Of a stretch of DNA of 64,000 bases, positions 56,673-64,000 are shown one piece after another; the first letter of the stretch is position 1; each line of letters starts with the position of its first letter. The DNA is from Bacillus marasmi (GTDB lineage: Bacteria > Bacillota > Bacilli > Bacillales > Cytobacillaceae). The stretch spans positions 124,001-188,000 of the forward strand of contig NZ_LR656164.1 in NCBI RefSeq assembly GCF_902168435.1, in the 5' to 3' direction. A model generated the notes under the pieces. It did no database searches and was not told the origin of the DNA. It worked only from the letters and a program-made list of their open reading frames with translations. The translations under genes and the position numbers were made by a program.

Positions 56673-56930
56673 TGACGATGATAGGGACAGTACGTTTTTT
56701 CAATAACTTTTAAAAGCGAACCGGGGGCGGTGAAAGCCCGGGAAAGTTGAAAATTCGAAAAATCACCCTTGAGTTCCAAGTTGAACGCTATTTAAGGATA
56801 GTCTAAGTAAGCTATGGCGTATATTCACGTTACGAATAACTAGTGGACAGAAGCATTTTGCTCTGTCAATTAGGGTGGTACCGCGGGAAACCTTCTCGTC
56901 CCTTTTTTGTGGGATGAGAAGGTTTTTTTA
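56673..56930 (+). promoter_or_regulatory. T-box riboswitch upstream of ileS
   Basis: The leader has the stem I start GACGATGATAGGGACAGTA (56674), a likely isoleucine specifier ATC at 56762-56764, the T-box AGGGTGGTACCGCG at 56872-56885 and a terminator AACCTTCTCGTCCC / GGGATGAGAAGGTT (56889-56922) with a long T-run. Uncharged tRNA-Ile would pair with the specifier and T-box, stabilise the antiterminator and allow ileS expression. Confidence 0.95.
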
Positions 56931-57016
56931 TGTTTATTTTTATTAATGGTACCGTTATTTGGAATGCGAATCACTCAAAAAGTCTATATAAATAACATTC
57001 CATAGGAGGAAAAGAA

Positions 57017-59776
57017 ATGGAGTATAAAGATACATTATTAATGCCGCAAACTGAGTTCCCAATGCGTGGAAACCTTCCAAAGCGCGAACCAGACATGCAG
57101 GCAAAGTGGGAAGAAATGAATATTTACAAAATGGTACAAGAACGAACAAAAGGCAGACCGATGTTTGTTCTTCATGACGGACCGCCATATGCAAACGGCG
57201 ATATCCACATGGGCCACGCTTTAAACAAAATCCTTAAAGATTTCATCGTACGCTATAAATCAATGAGCGGTTTCCAAGCCCCATATGTACCTGGTTGGGA
57301 TACGCATGGTTTACCAATTGAGCAAGCATTAACAAATAAAGGCGTAAAACGGAAGGAAATGAGCATCGCTGAATTCCGTAAGCTTTGTGAGAAATATGCA
57401 TATGAGCAAATCGAAAACCAACGCGGTCAATTTAAACGTCTAGGTGTACGCGGTGATTGGGAAAATCCATACATCACACTTAAGCCAGAATACGAAGCTC
57501 AGCAAATTAAAGTGTTTGGTGAAATGGCAAAGAAAGGCTATATTTACAAAGGTCTTAAGCCAGTTTATTGGTCTCCATCCAGTGAGTCAGCACTTGCTGA
57601 AGCTGAAATTGAATATCAAGATAAGCGCTCTGCTTCCATTTATGTGGCGTTTAATGTGAAGGACGGAAAGGGTGTCTTGGATAGCGATACAAAAATCGTC
57701 ATCTGGACAACAACTCCTTGGACGATTCCAGCTAACCTTGGTATCTCCGTTCACCCTGACTTAACTTATGTAGTTGTTGAAGTAGACGGAAATAAATTTG
57801 TTGTGGCAGAAGCTTTATTAGAGTCAGTAACTAATGAAATTGGCTGGGAAAACCCAAATGTTGTTAATAAAGTGAAGGGTAGCGAGCTTGAATATGTTGT
57901 TGCACTTCATCCAATTTATGGTCGTGAATCTCTTGTTATGCTTGGTGAGCATGTAACAACTGATGCCGGTACTGGCTGTGTTCACACTGCACCAGGCCAC
58001 GGGGAAGATGACTTCCACGTTGGGCAAAAATATGGTCTTGATGTCTTGAATCCAGTAGATGATAAAGGACACATGACTCATGAAGCGCCTGGATTTGAAG
58101 GTTTATTTTACGAAAATGCTAATAAGCCAATCACTGAAAAGCTTGAAGAAAATGGTGCATTATTAAAGCTTTCATTTATCACACACTCTTATCCGCATGA
58201 TTGGAGAACTAAAAAACCGGTTATCTTTAGAGCAACTGCCCAATGGTTTGCTTCAATTAAGGATTTCCGCAATGAGCTCCTTGAAGCGGTAAAGGAAACA
58301 AAATGGGTACCTGAATGGGGCGAAACTCGTCTATTCAATATGGTACGTGATCGTGGCGATTGGTGTATTTCACGTCAACGTGCATGGGGTGTACCAATTC
58401 CTGTATTCTATGCTGAAAATGGTGACGCAATCATTACGGATGAAACGATTGCACATGTATCTGCAATGTTCCGTGAACATGGTTCAAATATTTGGTTTGA
58501 GCGTGAAGCTAAGGACTTGCTTCCAGAAGGCTTTACTCATCCAGGTAGCCCGAACGGTGAATTTACGAAAGAAACGGATATCATGGATGTTTGGTTTGAC
58601 TCAGGTTCATCTCACCAAGCAGTTTTAGAAGAGCGTGATGACTTGCAACGTCCGGCCGATCTTTACTTAGAAGGATCTGACCAATATCGTGGCTGGTTTA
58701 ACTCATCATTATCAACTGGTGTTGCGGTTACTGGTAAAGCTCCATATAAAGGTGTATTGAGCCACGGCTTTGCTCTTGACGGTGAAGGTAGAAAAATGAG
58801 TAAATCAATCGGAAACGTTGTTGTACCAGCAAAGGTAATGCAACAGCTTGGTGCCGATATCCTGCGTTTATGGGTTGCTTCTGTTGATTATCAGGCAGAT
58901 GTTCGCGTATCTGATGCAATTCTTAAACAGGTTGCCGAAGTTTACCGTAAAATCCGTAACACATTCCGTTTCTTGCTTGGAAATCTTGCTGATTTCAATG
59001 CTGAGACAGATGCGGTTGCGTTCGAGGAGCTTCGCGAAGTGGATCAATTTATGTTGGTCAAATTAAATAAAGTGATTAAAACTGTTCGCGATTCTTATGA
59101 AAATTATGAATTTGCAACTATCTACCATGCAGTTAATAATTTCTGTACATTAGACTTAAGCTCATTCTATTTAGATTTCGCAAAAGACGTACTATATATC
59201 GAAACAAGTAATAATCATGAGCGTCGCGCCATTCAAACTGTACTTCATGAAAGCTTAATCGCCTTAGTGAAGCTAGTAACGCCAATTCTCCCTCATACTG
59301 CTGATGAGGTTTGGGGTTATATTCCAACTGCGACAGAAGTGAGTGTCCAATTAACGGATCTTCCTGAATACCAGGAGCTTCCAAATGCAAGCAAGCTTGA
59401 GGAAAAATGGACATTATTTATGAAGCTTCGTGATGATGTGTTAAAAGCGTTAGAGGAAGCTCGTAATGAAAAGGTAATTGGAAAATCTTTAACAGCTAAA
59501 GTAACGCTTTATGTTAATGAAGCAACAAGAGAATTGCTCGATTCTATTGATGAGAATTTGATGCAGCTCTTTATTGTATCAGGCTTCGAAGTGGCTGGCA
59601 CGTATGGAGATGCACCAGAAAATGCTGTGAAGCTAGACAATGCGGCGATTGTGGTCACAAAAGCGGAAGGCGAAACTTGTGAACGTTGCTGGACAGTTAC
59701 GACTGAAGTCGGTCAGGATAGTGACCACCCAACGCTTTGCCCTCGCTGTGCAACAGTGGTAAAAGAAAATTATTAA
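57017..59776 (+). CDS. ileS: Isoleucyl-tRNA synthetase
   Basis: Class I synthetase that charges tRNA-Ile. The 919 residues show the HIGH-type motif [15 protein letters not shown] near 57-70, the editing CP1 domain ([13 protein letters not shown] near 235, [15 protein letters not shown] near 325), DxWFDSG in [11 protein letters not shown] near 528 and KMSKS near 594. A C-terminal zinc site is given by CERCW near 888 and CPRC near 908. Bacterial (mupirocin-sensitive type) length. Start with AGGAGG eight bases upstream. Controlled by the upstream T-box and followed by a terminator and array 3. Confidence 0.98.
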   Translation: MEYKDTLLMPQTEFPMRGNLPKREPDMQAKWEEMNIYKMVQERTKGRPMFVLHDGPPYANGDIHMGHALNKILKDFIVRYKSMSGFQAPYVPGWDTHGLPIEQALTNKGVKRKEMSIAEFRKLCEKYAYEQIENQRGQFKRLGVRGDWENPYITLKPEYEAQQIKVFGEMAKKGYIYKGLKPVYWSPSSESALAEAEIEYQDKRSASIYVAFNVKDGKGVLDSDTKIVIWTTTPWTIPANLGISVHPDLTYVVVEVDGNKFVVAEALLESVTNEIGWENPNVVNKVKGSELEYVVALHPIYGRESLVMLGEHVTTDAGTGCVHTAPGHGEDDFHVGQKYGLDVLNPVDDKGHMTHEAPGFEGLFYENANKPITEKLEENGALLKLSFITHSYPHDWRTKKPVIFRATAQWFASIKDFRNELLEAVKETKWVPEWGETRLFNMVRDRGDWCISRQRAWGVPIPVFYAENGDAIITDETIAHVSAMFREHGSNIWFEREAKDLLPEGFTHPGSPNGEFTKETDIMDVWFDSGSSHQAVLEERDDLQRPADLYLEGSDQYRGWFNSSLSTGVAVTGKAPYKGVLSHGFALDGEGRKMSKSIGNVVVPAKVMQQLGADILRLWVASVDYQADVRVSDAILKQVAEVYRKIRNTFRFLLGNLADFNAETDAVAFEELREVDQFMLVKLNKVIKTVRDSYENYEFATIYHAVNNFCTLDLSSFYLDFAKDVLYIETSNNHERRAIQTVLHESLIALVKLVTPILPHTADEVWGYIPTATEVSVQLTDLPEYQELPNASKLEEKWTLFMKLRDDVLKALEEARNEKVIGKSLTAKVTLYVNEATRELLDSIDENLMQLFIVSGFEVAGTYGDAPENAVKLDNAAIVVTKAEGETCERCWTVTTEVGQDSDHPTLCPRCATVVKENY

Positions 59777-59794
59777 GAAATGTGTTTTGATTGT

Positions 59795-59823
59795 GGCTAA
59801 CCGTTTTTGGTTAGCCCTTTTTT
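59795..59823 (+). terminator. Terminator after ileS
   Basis: GGCTAACC pairs with GGTTAGCC over GTTTTT, followed by CTTTTTTT. Array 3 starts three bases later. Confidence 0.9.
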
Positions 59824-59825
59824 CA

Positions 59826-60277
59826 TTACCCAAGAGATCGAGAAAAGTGAGCTAGGGTAATGAAAAAGTGATTTGAATTACCCTAGAGCCAAAAAAGAGT
59901 CGCTAGGTAAATACAAAAAGGATTTGAATTACCCTAGAGCCAAAAAAGAGTCGCTAGGTAAATACAAAAGTGATTTGAATTACCCTAGAGCCAAAAAAGA
60001 GCCGCTAGGTAAATACAAAAGTGATTTGAATTACCCTAGAGCCAAAAAAGAGTCGCTAGGTAAATACAAAAAGGATTTGAATTACCCTAGAGCCCCAAAA
60101 GACGCGCTAGGTAAATACAAAAAGGATTTGAATTACCCTAGAGCCCCAAAAGACGCGCTAGGTAAATACAAAAGTGATTTGAATTACCCTAGAGCCAAAA
60201 AAGACGCGCTAGGTAAATACAAAAGTGATTTGAATTACCCTAGAGCCCCAAAAGACGCGCTAGGTAAATACAAAAAG
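59826..60277. repeat. Tandem array 3: eight 51-bp units plus a degenerate first unit
   Basis: GATTTGAATTACCC begins units at 59870, 59921, 59972, 60023, 60074, 60125, 60176 and 60227 (period 51). A diverged unit, ATTACCC...GAGCTAGGGTAATG, lies at 59826-59869. Each unit has the imperfect inverted pair TTACCCTAGAGC / GCTAGGTAA. The unit-to-unit changes fall mainly in the loop between the arms and in AAAAG/AAAGT before the next unit. Because 51 is a multiple of three the array is open as an ORF of 17-residue repeats, discussed separately. Confidence 0.92.
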
Positions 60278-60406
60278 GAAAATTCCCACTACTCATCGTC
60301 CGTCATCGACCTCCACAAAAATCGCATCCATCGATTTCCACTTCCACTAATACTTGTGGCATTTGACAATAGTTTAAATGTTACTGAAAATACAATCCGG
60401 TCATAA
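59873..60406 (+). CDS. Doubtful ORF across array 3
   Basis: An open frame of 177 codons runs through array 3, repeating LNYPRAKKESLGKYKKD-like 17-mers eight times, followed by a 43-residue non-repeat tail. There is no ribosome site before its TTG, no signal or known domain, and the degenerate upstream unit is out of frame. All differences between units change the amino acid (Lys/Ser, Lys/Pro, Glu/Asp, Ser/Ala, Ser/Pro), with no silent changes, which is unlike a protein under purifying selection. It is listed only because automated annotation is likely to call it. Confidence 0.15.
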   Translation: MNYPRAKKESLGKYKKDLNYPRAKKESLGKYKSDLNYPRAKKEPLGKYKSDLNYPRAKKESLGKYKKDLNYPRAPKDALGKYKKDLNYPRAPKDALGKYKSDLNYPRAKKDALGKYKSDLNYPRAPKDALGKYKKENSHYSSSVIDLHKNRIHRFPLPLILVAFDNSLNVTENTIRS

Positions 60407-60438
60407 TAAAGTCAAATGAACCAATCGGAGGGATAGAG

Positions 60439-60729
60439 ATGGAAGCGAAATTAGCAAAGCTTTATACCGAACTCCGTACAACCAGCGAAGAATTATTAAA
60501 AAGAATGGAAAGCAGTAATGGTTCAAATGAAATTCAAGAAATCTTAAAGGAAGAATTGAATGATATAGAGGCAACGATGGTAAAAATAAAAACAGGACAG
60601 TATGGAATTTGTGAAATGTCCGGAGAAATGATTCCAGCAGAGGTTCTTAAAATCATGCCGACAATTAAGTCATTAAAGGATATTGAAGGGTTAAACAGTT
60701 TTTTTCGAAAACCAATTAACACAATTTGA
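60439..60729 (+). CDS. ylyA: TraR/DksA-like protein YlyA
   Basis: A 96-residue relative of B. subtilis YlyA, a DksA-like modulator of sigma-G-dependent transcription in the forespore. It has an N-terminal helical hairpin (about 1-50) and the TraR/DksA linker IKTGQYGICEMSGEMIPAEVLKI. Only one Cys (in GICEM) remains of the four-Cys zinc finger, and the protein is shorter than usual. Start with GGAGGGA upstream. It lies between ileS and lspA as in B. subtilis. Confidence 0.85.
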   Translation: MEAKLAKLYTELRTTSEELLKRMESSNGSNEIQEILKEELNDIEATMVKIKTGQYGICEMSGEMIPAEVLKIMPTIKSLKDIEGLNSFFRKPINTI

Positions 60730-60803
60730 AAAAAATATCGTTTTTGTCTGGAGTATGCTAAAATGCAAAGGTATAGATTTGTCGAGAGTTGGAGGTTGCC
60801 TTT

Positions 60804-61274
60804 GTGTTTTATTACATAATAGCTTTATTTGTCATTATTCTTGATCAACTAACCAAGTGGTTGATTGTTAAAAATCTAGAGCTTGGTGAAAGCATACAGA
60901 TTATCGAAAATTTTCTTTATATTACCTCTCATCGGAATAGAGGCGCAGCATGGGGAATTTTACAAGGACAAATGTGGTTCTTTTATGTTATTACGGTAAT
61001 TGTGATTATAGGTATTGTTTTTTATATCCAAAAGGTTGTAAAAGATAAATGGCTAGCAGGTGTTTCACTTGGATTAATGCTTGGTGGAGCAATAGGGAAT
61101 TTCATTGACCGAGTTTTCCGTAAAGAGGTCGTTGATTTTATTAATACCTACATATTTGGCTATGATTTCCCAGTATTTAACATTGCGGATTCTGCTTTGG
61201 TAATCGGTGTTATTTTGCTGATGATTCAAATGTTTCTTGAAGAGCGGGAATTAAAGAGAGCAAAAGAGGAGTAA
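60804..61274 (+). CDS. lspA: Lipoprotein signal peptidase LspA
   Basis: Membrane aspartic peptidase (signal peptidase II) that removes lipoprotein signal peptides such as those of CtaC and the lipoprotein at 13.4 kb. The 156 residues form four helices with LDQLTKWLI near 13, NRGAAWGIL near 49, and the catalytic Asp pair in [15 protein letters not shown] near 98 and FNIADSAL near 126. GTG 60804 is chosen because TTGGAGG lies eight bases upstream. It precedes rluD by four bases. Confidence 0.95.
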   Translation: MFYYIIALFVIILDQLTKWLIVKNLELGESIQIIENFLYITSHRNRGAAWGILQGQMWFFYVITVIVIIGIVFYIQKVVKDKWLAGVSLGLMLGGAIGNFIDRVFRKEVVDFINTYIFGYDFPVFNIADSALVIGVILLMIQMFLEERELKRAKEE

Positions 61275-61278
61275 TTTA

Positions 61279-62190
61279 ATGGAAAGTTTAGCGTATACAG
61301 TCCCAGAGGAACAGAAAAATGATCGGATTGATAAAGTAATTTCTGGCTTAAATAATGAATGGTCACGAACACAGGTTCAACAGTGGATTAAAGAGGGACA
61401 TATTCTCGTTAATGGCACAGGTGTGAAAACAAATTATAAGTGTCATATCGGTGATGAATTAGTTGTTAATATTCCTGAACCTGAAAGTTTGGATGTTGAA
61501 GCGGAAGAAATGGATTTAGATATTTATTATGAAGATTCAGATGTATTAGTCGTTAACAAGCCTAAAGGAATGGTGGTTCATCCAGCACCAGGACACTTAA
61601 GTGGGACACTTGTAAACGGGTTGATGGCTCATTGCAAGGATCTATCAGGAATAAATGGTGTTCTCAGACCAGGGATTGTGCATAGAATTGATAAGGATAC
61701 ATCAGGGCTACTCATGGTTGCAAAAAATGATTTAGCTCATGAAAGCTTGGTCAATCAATTAGTAAATAAGACTGTCGTTCGAAAATATAAGGCAATTGTT
61801 CATGGAAATATACCTCATGATTACGGAACTGTTGATGCACCGTTAGGACGTGATCCAAAAGATCGCCAGAGCATGACAGTAGTAGATAACGGCAAGAATG
61901 CTGTTACGCATTTTGAAGTATTAGAGCGACTCGGTGAGTTTACGTTAATTGAATGTCAGCTCGAAACTGGAAGAACACATCAAATTCGTGTTCACATGAA
62001 ATATATTGGCTATCCTTTAGTTGGAGACCCAAAATATGGTCCGAAGAAAACTCTTGATATTAACGGTCAGGCTCTTCATGCAGGCATATTGGGTTTTAAC
62101 CATCCACGTACAAATGAATACCTACAATTTGAAGCACCGCTTCCGTCTGATTTTATGTCCGTATTGGAACAACTGCGAAATAATCGTTGA
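61279..62190 (+). CDS. rluD: 23S rRNA pseudouridine synthase RluD family (YlyB)
   Basis: Makes pseudouridine in helix 69 of 23S rRNA (positions equivalent to 1911/1915/1917). The 303 residues have an N-terminal S4 domain (RIDKVISGLNNEWSRTQVQQ) and a catalytic domain with VNKPKGMVVHP near 94, the catalytic Asp in VHRIDKDTSGLLMVAK near 137 and LETGRTHQIRVH near 232. It is coupled to lspA (four-base gap) and followed by the pyr attenuator. Confidence 0.94.
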   Translation: MESLAYTVPEEQKNDRIDKVISGLNNEWSRTQVQQWIKEGHILVNGTGVKTNYKCHIGDELVVNIPEPESLDVEAEEMDLDIYYEDSDVLVVNKPKGMVVHPAPGHLSGTLVNGLMAHCKDLSGINGVLRPGIVHRIDKDTSGLLMVAKNDLAHESLVNQLVNKTVVRKYKAIVHGNIPHDYGTVDAPLGRDPKDRQSMTVVDNGKNAVTHFEVLERLGEFTLIECQLETGRTHQIRVHMKYIGYPLVGDPKYGPKKTLDINGQALHAGILGFNHPRTNEYLQFEAPLPSDFMSVLEQLRNNR

Positions 62191-62235
62191 CAAAAATCGA
62201 CTCTTATTTTAAGATAGCAATAGTTAATAGAACCT

Positions 62236-62358
62236 TTAATACAGTCCCGTGAGGCTGAGAAGGAAACGGATATCTTTTGGGGGATTTTTGTGTAGAAATC
62301 CTCAAGAGTACTCTTTGTGTACGCACACCCTCTCGCTAACTCGGCGAGAGGGTTTTTG
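62236..62358 (+). promoter_or_regulatory. PyrR-binding attenuator upstream of pyrR
   Basis: The anti-antiterminator binding loop CAGTCCCGTGAGGCTGAGAAGG (62242-62263) matches the PyrR-binding consensus. The terminator CCCTCTCGC / GCGAGAGGG (62328-62352) with a T-run follows. UMP/UTP-bound PyrR would favour termination. In the 244-base gap between rluD and pyrR; the rest of the gap holds a repeat remnant at 62361. Confidence 0.93.
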
Positions 62359-62360
62359 GT

Positions 62361-62403
62361 TTATCCAGCTCCAGCTCCAGCGCCAAGGCGCTTCTGCTTT
62401 TAT
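62361..62403. repeat. Collapsed remnant of a Bacillus hairpin repeat
   Basis: TCCAGCTCCAGCTCCAGCGCC is followed directly by AAGGCGCTTCTGCTTTT, i.e. the two ends of a common Bacillus intergenic repeat joined without its centre, forming GCGCC-AA-GGCGC. Left part shows a short AGCTCC duplication. It lies between the pyrR attenuator and the pyrR ribosome site. Confidence 0.45.
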
Positions 62404-62407
62404 TTAA

Positions 62408-62977
<570 letters not shown>

Positions 62978-62991
62978 ATAACCCTTTTAAA

Positions 62992-63097
62992 TGCAGTCCT
63001 GTGAGGCTGGCAAAAGGGGGGAGGGCAAACCACAACAATGTGTTTCGCCAACGCTTTCATAACCCTCTTTTGCCCAAGGCAAGAGAGGGTTATTTCA
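62992..63097 (+). promoter_or_regulatory. PyrR-binding attenuator between pyrR and pyrP
   Basis: Binding loop GCAGTCCTGTGAGGCTGGCA (62993-63012) followed by AAAGG, then a long terminator stem ATAACCCTCTTTTGCC / GGCAAGAGAGGGTTAT (63059-63093) with a T-rich end. Same architecture as the first attenuator, giving independent control of pyrP. Confidence 0.93.
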
Positions 63098-63115
63098 TAA
63101 AGGAGAGGTAGAAAC

Positions 63116-64000
63116 ATGAGTAAACCAGCATTAGATATCAACGAAGTACCCACACCCGGAAAATGGTTAACACTTAGTCTCCAGCACTTATTTGCGATGT
63201 TTGGCGCAACCATCCTTGTTCCGTATTTAGTCGGATTAAGTCCATCGATTGCCCTCATCTCAAGTGGTTTAGGTACGCTTGCCTTTCTCATCATTACAAA
63301 ATGGCAAGTACCAGCTTATCTCGGATCTTCTTTTGCATTCATCGCACCAGTCATTGCTGCTAAAGCAAGTGGTGGTCCTGGCGCTGCGATGATAGGGACC
63401 TTCTTGGCCGGCTTGGTCTACGGTATGGTCGCTCTCGTAATCAAAAAACTTGGCTATCGCTGGATAATGAATTTACTTCCACCAGTGGTAGTAGGACCGA
63501 TTATAATCGTCATTGGTCTTGCTCTATCAGGAACTGCCGTAGGAATGGCAATGAATAACCCTGATGGAGATTACAGTTTATTGCACTTCTCGATTGCCCT
63601 TGTAACATTAGCAGCAACAATTATTTGTTCAATATATATGAAAGGGATGTTAAGTCTAATCCCGATTTTATTCGGAATTGTAGTAGGCTACATCTATGCT
63701 CTAGCTGTTGGAGTGGTTGATTTTTCTCCGGTACAACAAGCTAAATGGTTTGAAATGCCAGACTTTATCTTCCCATTTGTTGATTATAAAGTAAAAGTAA
63801 CAGCTGAACTTATTCTCTTGATGGTTCCAGTAGCAATCGTTACTTTATCAGAACACATTGGACATCAGCTTGTGTTAAGTAAGGTAGTTGGTCGTGATTA
63901 TATAAAAAATCCTGGCTTACACCGCTCCATTTTAGGAGACGGAATGGCAACAATGATTTCTGGTTTAATTGGTGGACCACCGAAAACCACCTATGGTGAA
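63116..64000 (+). CDS. pyrP: Uracil permease PyrP, N-terminal part (runs off the right edge)
   Basis: NCS2-family (UraA-like) uracil:proton symporter in the cytoplasmic membrane. 295 codons are in the window, starting MSKPALDINEVPTPGKWLTL. It has the family helices QHLFAMFGATILVP near 24, AYLGSSFAFIAP near 67, LPPVVVGPIIIVIGLALSG near 120 and the substrate-site stretch VTLSEHIGHQLVLS near 243 (Glu and His), and GLIGGPPKTTYGE, the start of the next conserved loop, at the edge. Start with GGAGAGG upstream. Second gene of the pyr operon. Confidence 0.96.
   Translation, partial: MSKPALDINEVPTPGKWLTLSLQHLFAMFGATILVPYLVGLSPSIALISSGLGTLAFLIITKWQVPAYLGSSFAFIAPVIAAKASGGPGAAMIGTFLAGLVYGMVALVIKKLGYRWIMNLLPPVVVGPIIIVIGLALSGTAVGMAMNNPDGDYSLLHFSIALVTLAATIICSIYMKGMLSLIPILFGIVVGYIYALAVGVVDFSPVQQAKWFEMPDFIFPFVDYKVKVTAELILLMVPVAIVTLSEHIGHQLVLSKVVGRDYIKNPGLHRSILGDGMATMISGLIGGPPKTTYGE

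Overview
The window is an A+T-rich Bacillaceae chromosome segment. Gene content and order follow the Bacillus subtilis ctaA-ctaB...ylbA-ylbQ...mraZ-dcw-ftsZ...spoIIG-sigG...ylm-divIVA-ileS...lspA-pyrR-pyrP region almost gene for gene. Endospore genes (spoVD, spoVE, spoIIGA, sigE, sigG, ylbJ, an rsfA-type regulator), bacillithiol synthesis (bshC), DAP-type MurE and a T-box/PyrR style of regulation fit this. The interspersed repeats and some extra genes suggest a non-subtilis lineage (perhaps Neobacillus-like; this is an impression, not a measurement).

Layout. 1-7.6 kb: cytochrome caa3 oxidase island, with ctaA (cut by the left edge) divergent from ctaBCDEFG and a DUF420 membrane protein. 7.6-28.8 kb: the ylb region. 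It mixes sporulation genes (ylbB, ylbC, ylbD, ylbJ, rsfA-like ylbO), the RNase Y accessory ylbF, rRNA and tRNA modification (rsmD, tmcAL), coaD, ylbL protease, rpmF, panE-like ylbQ and bshC. Extra genes relative to B. subtilis include a LysM-CAP protein, a PaaI thioesterase, a lipoprotein and a crotonase-family gene. 29.3-48.7 kb: division and cell wall cluster mraZ-rsmH-ftsL-pbpB-spoVD-murE-[orphan Mur-N domain]-mraY-murD-spoVE-murG-murB-divIB-ylxW-ylxX-sbp-ftsA-ftsZ, divided by several terminators. 49.8-52.5 kb: spoIIGA-sigE-sigG, the mother-cell and forespore sigma factors. 52.6-56.6 kb: ylmC-pgeF-ylmE-sepF-ylmG-ylmH-divIVA. 56.7-64 kb: T-box-ileS, ylyA, lspA, rluD, then pyrR and pyrP (cut by the right edge), each behind a PyrR-type attenuator.

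How it works together: precursor synthesis (murE, mraY, murD, murG, murB), septal synthases (pbpB, and spoVD/spoVE in spores) and the Z-ring machinery (ftsA, ftsZ, sepF, divIVA, ftsL, divIB) are clustered beside the sporulation sigma factors that reprogramme them.

Most unusual non-coding content: three tandem arrays, unrelated in sequence but with nearly equal periods (52, 53 and 51 bp). Each begins just behind the terminator of an essential plus-strand gene (rpmF, ftsZ, ileS), and each unit carries one inverted repeat. There are also three copies of a ~180-bp element with GCTGTGTTAA terminal inverted repeats, two of which begin at the base after a stop codon; a second hairpin repeat family with a collapsed remnant before pyrR; and a structured RNA upstream of rsmD (ylbH) whose only canonical terminator reads on the minus strand. 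The most interesting coding anomaly is a 148-residue orphan Mur-ligase N-terminal-like protein coupled between murE and mraY. No tRNA, rRNA, CRISPR array, prophage or intact insertion sequence was seen.
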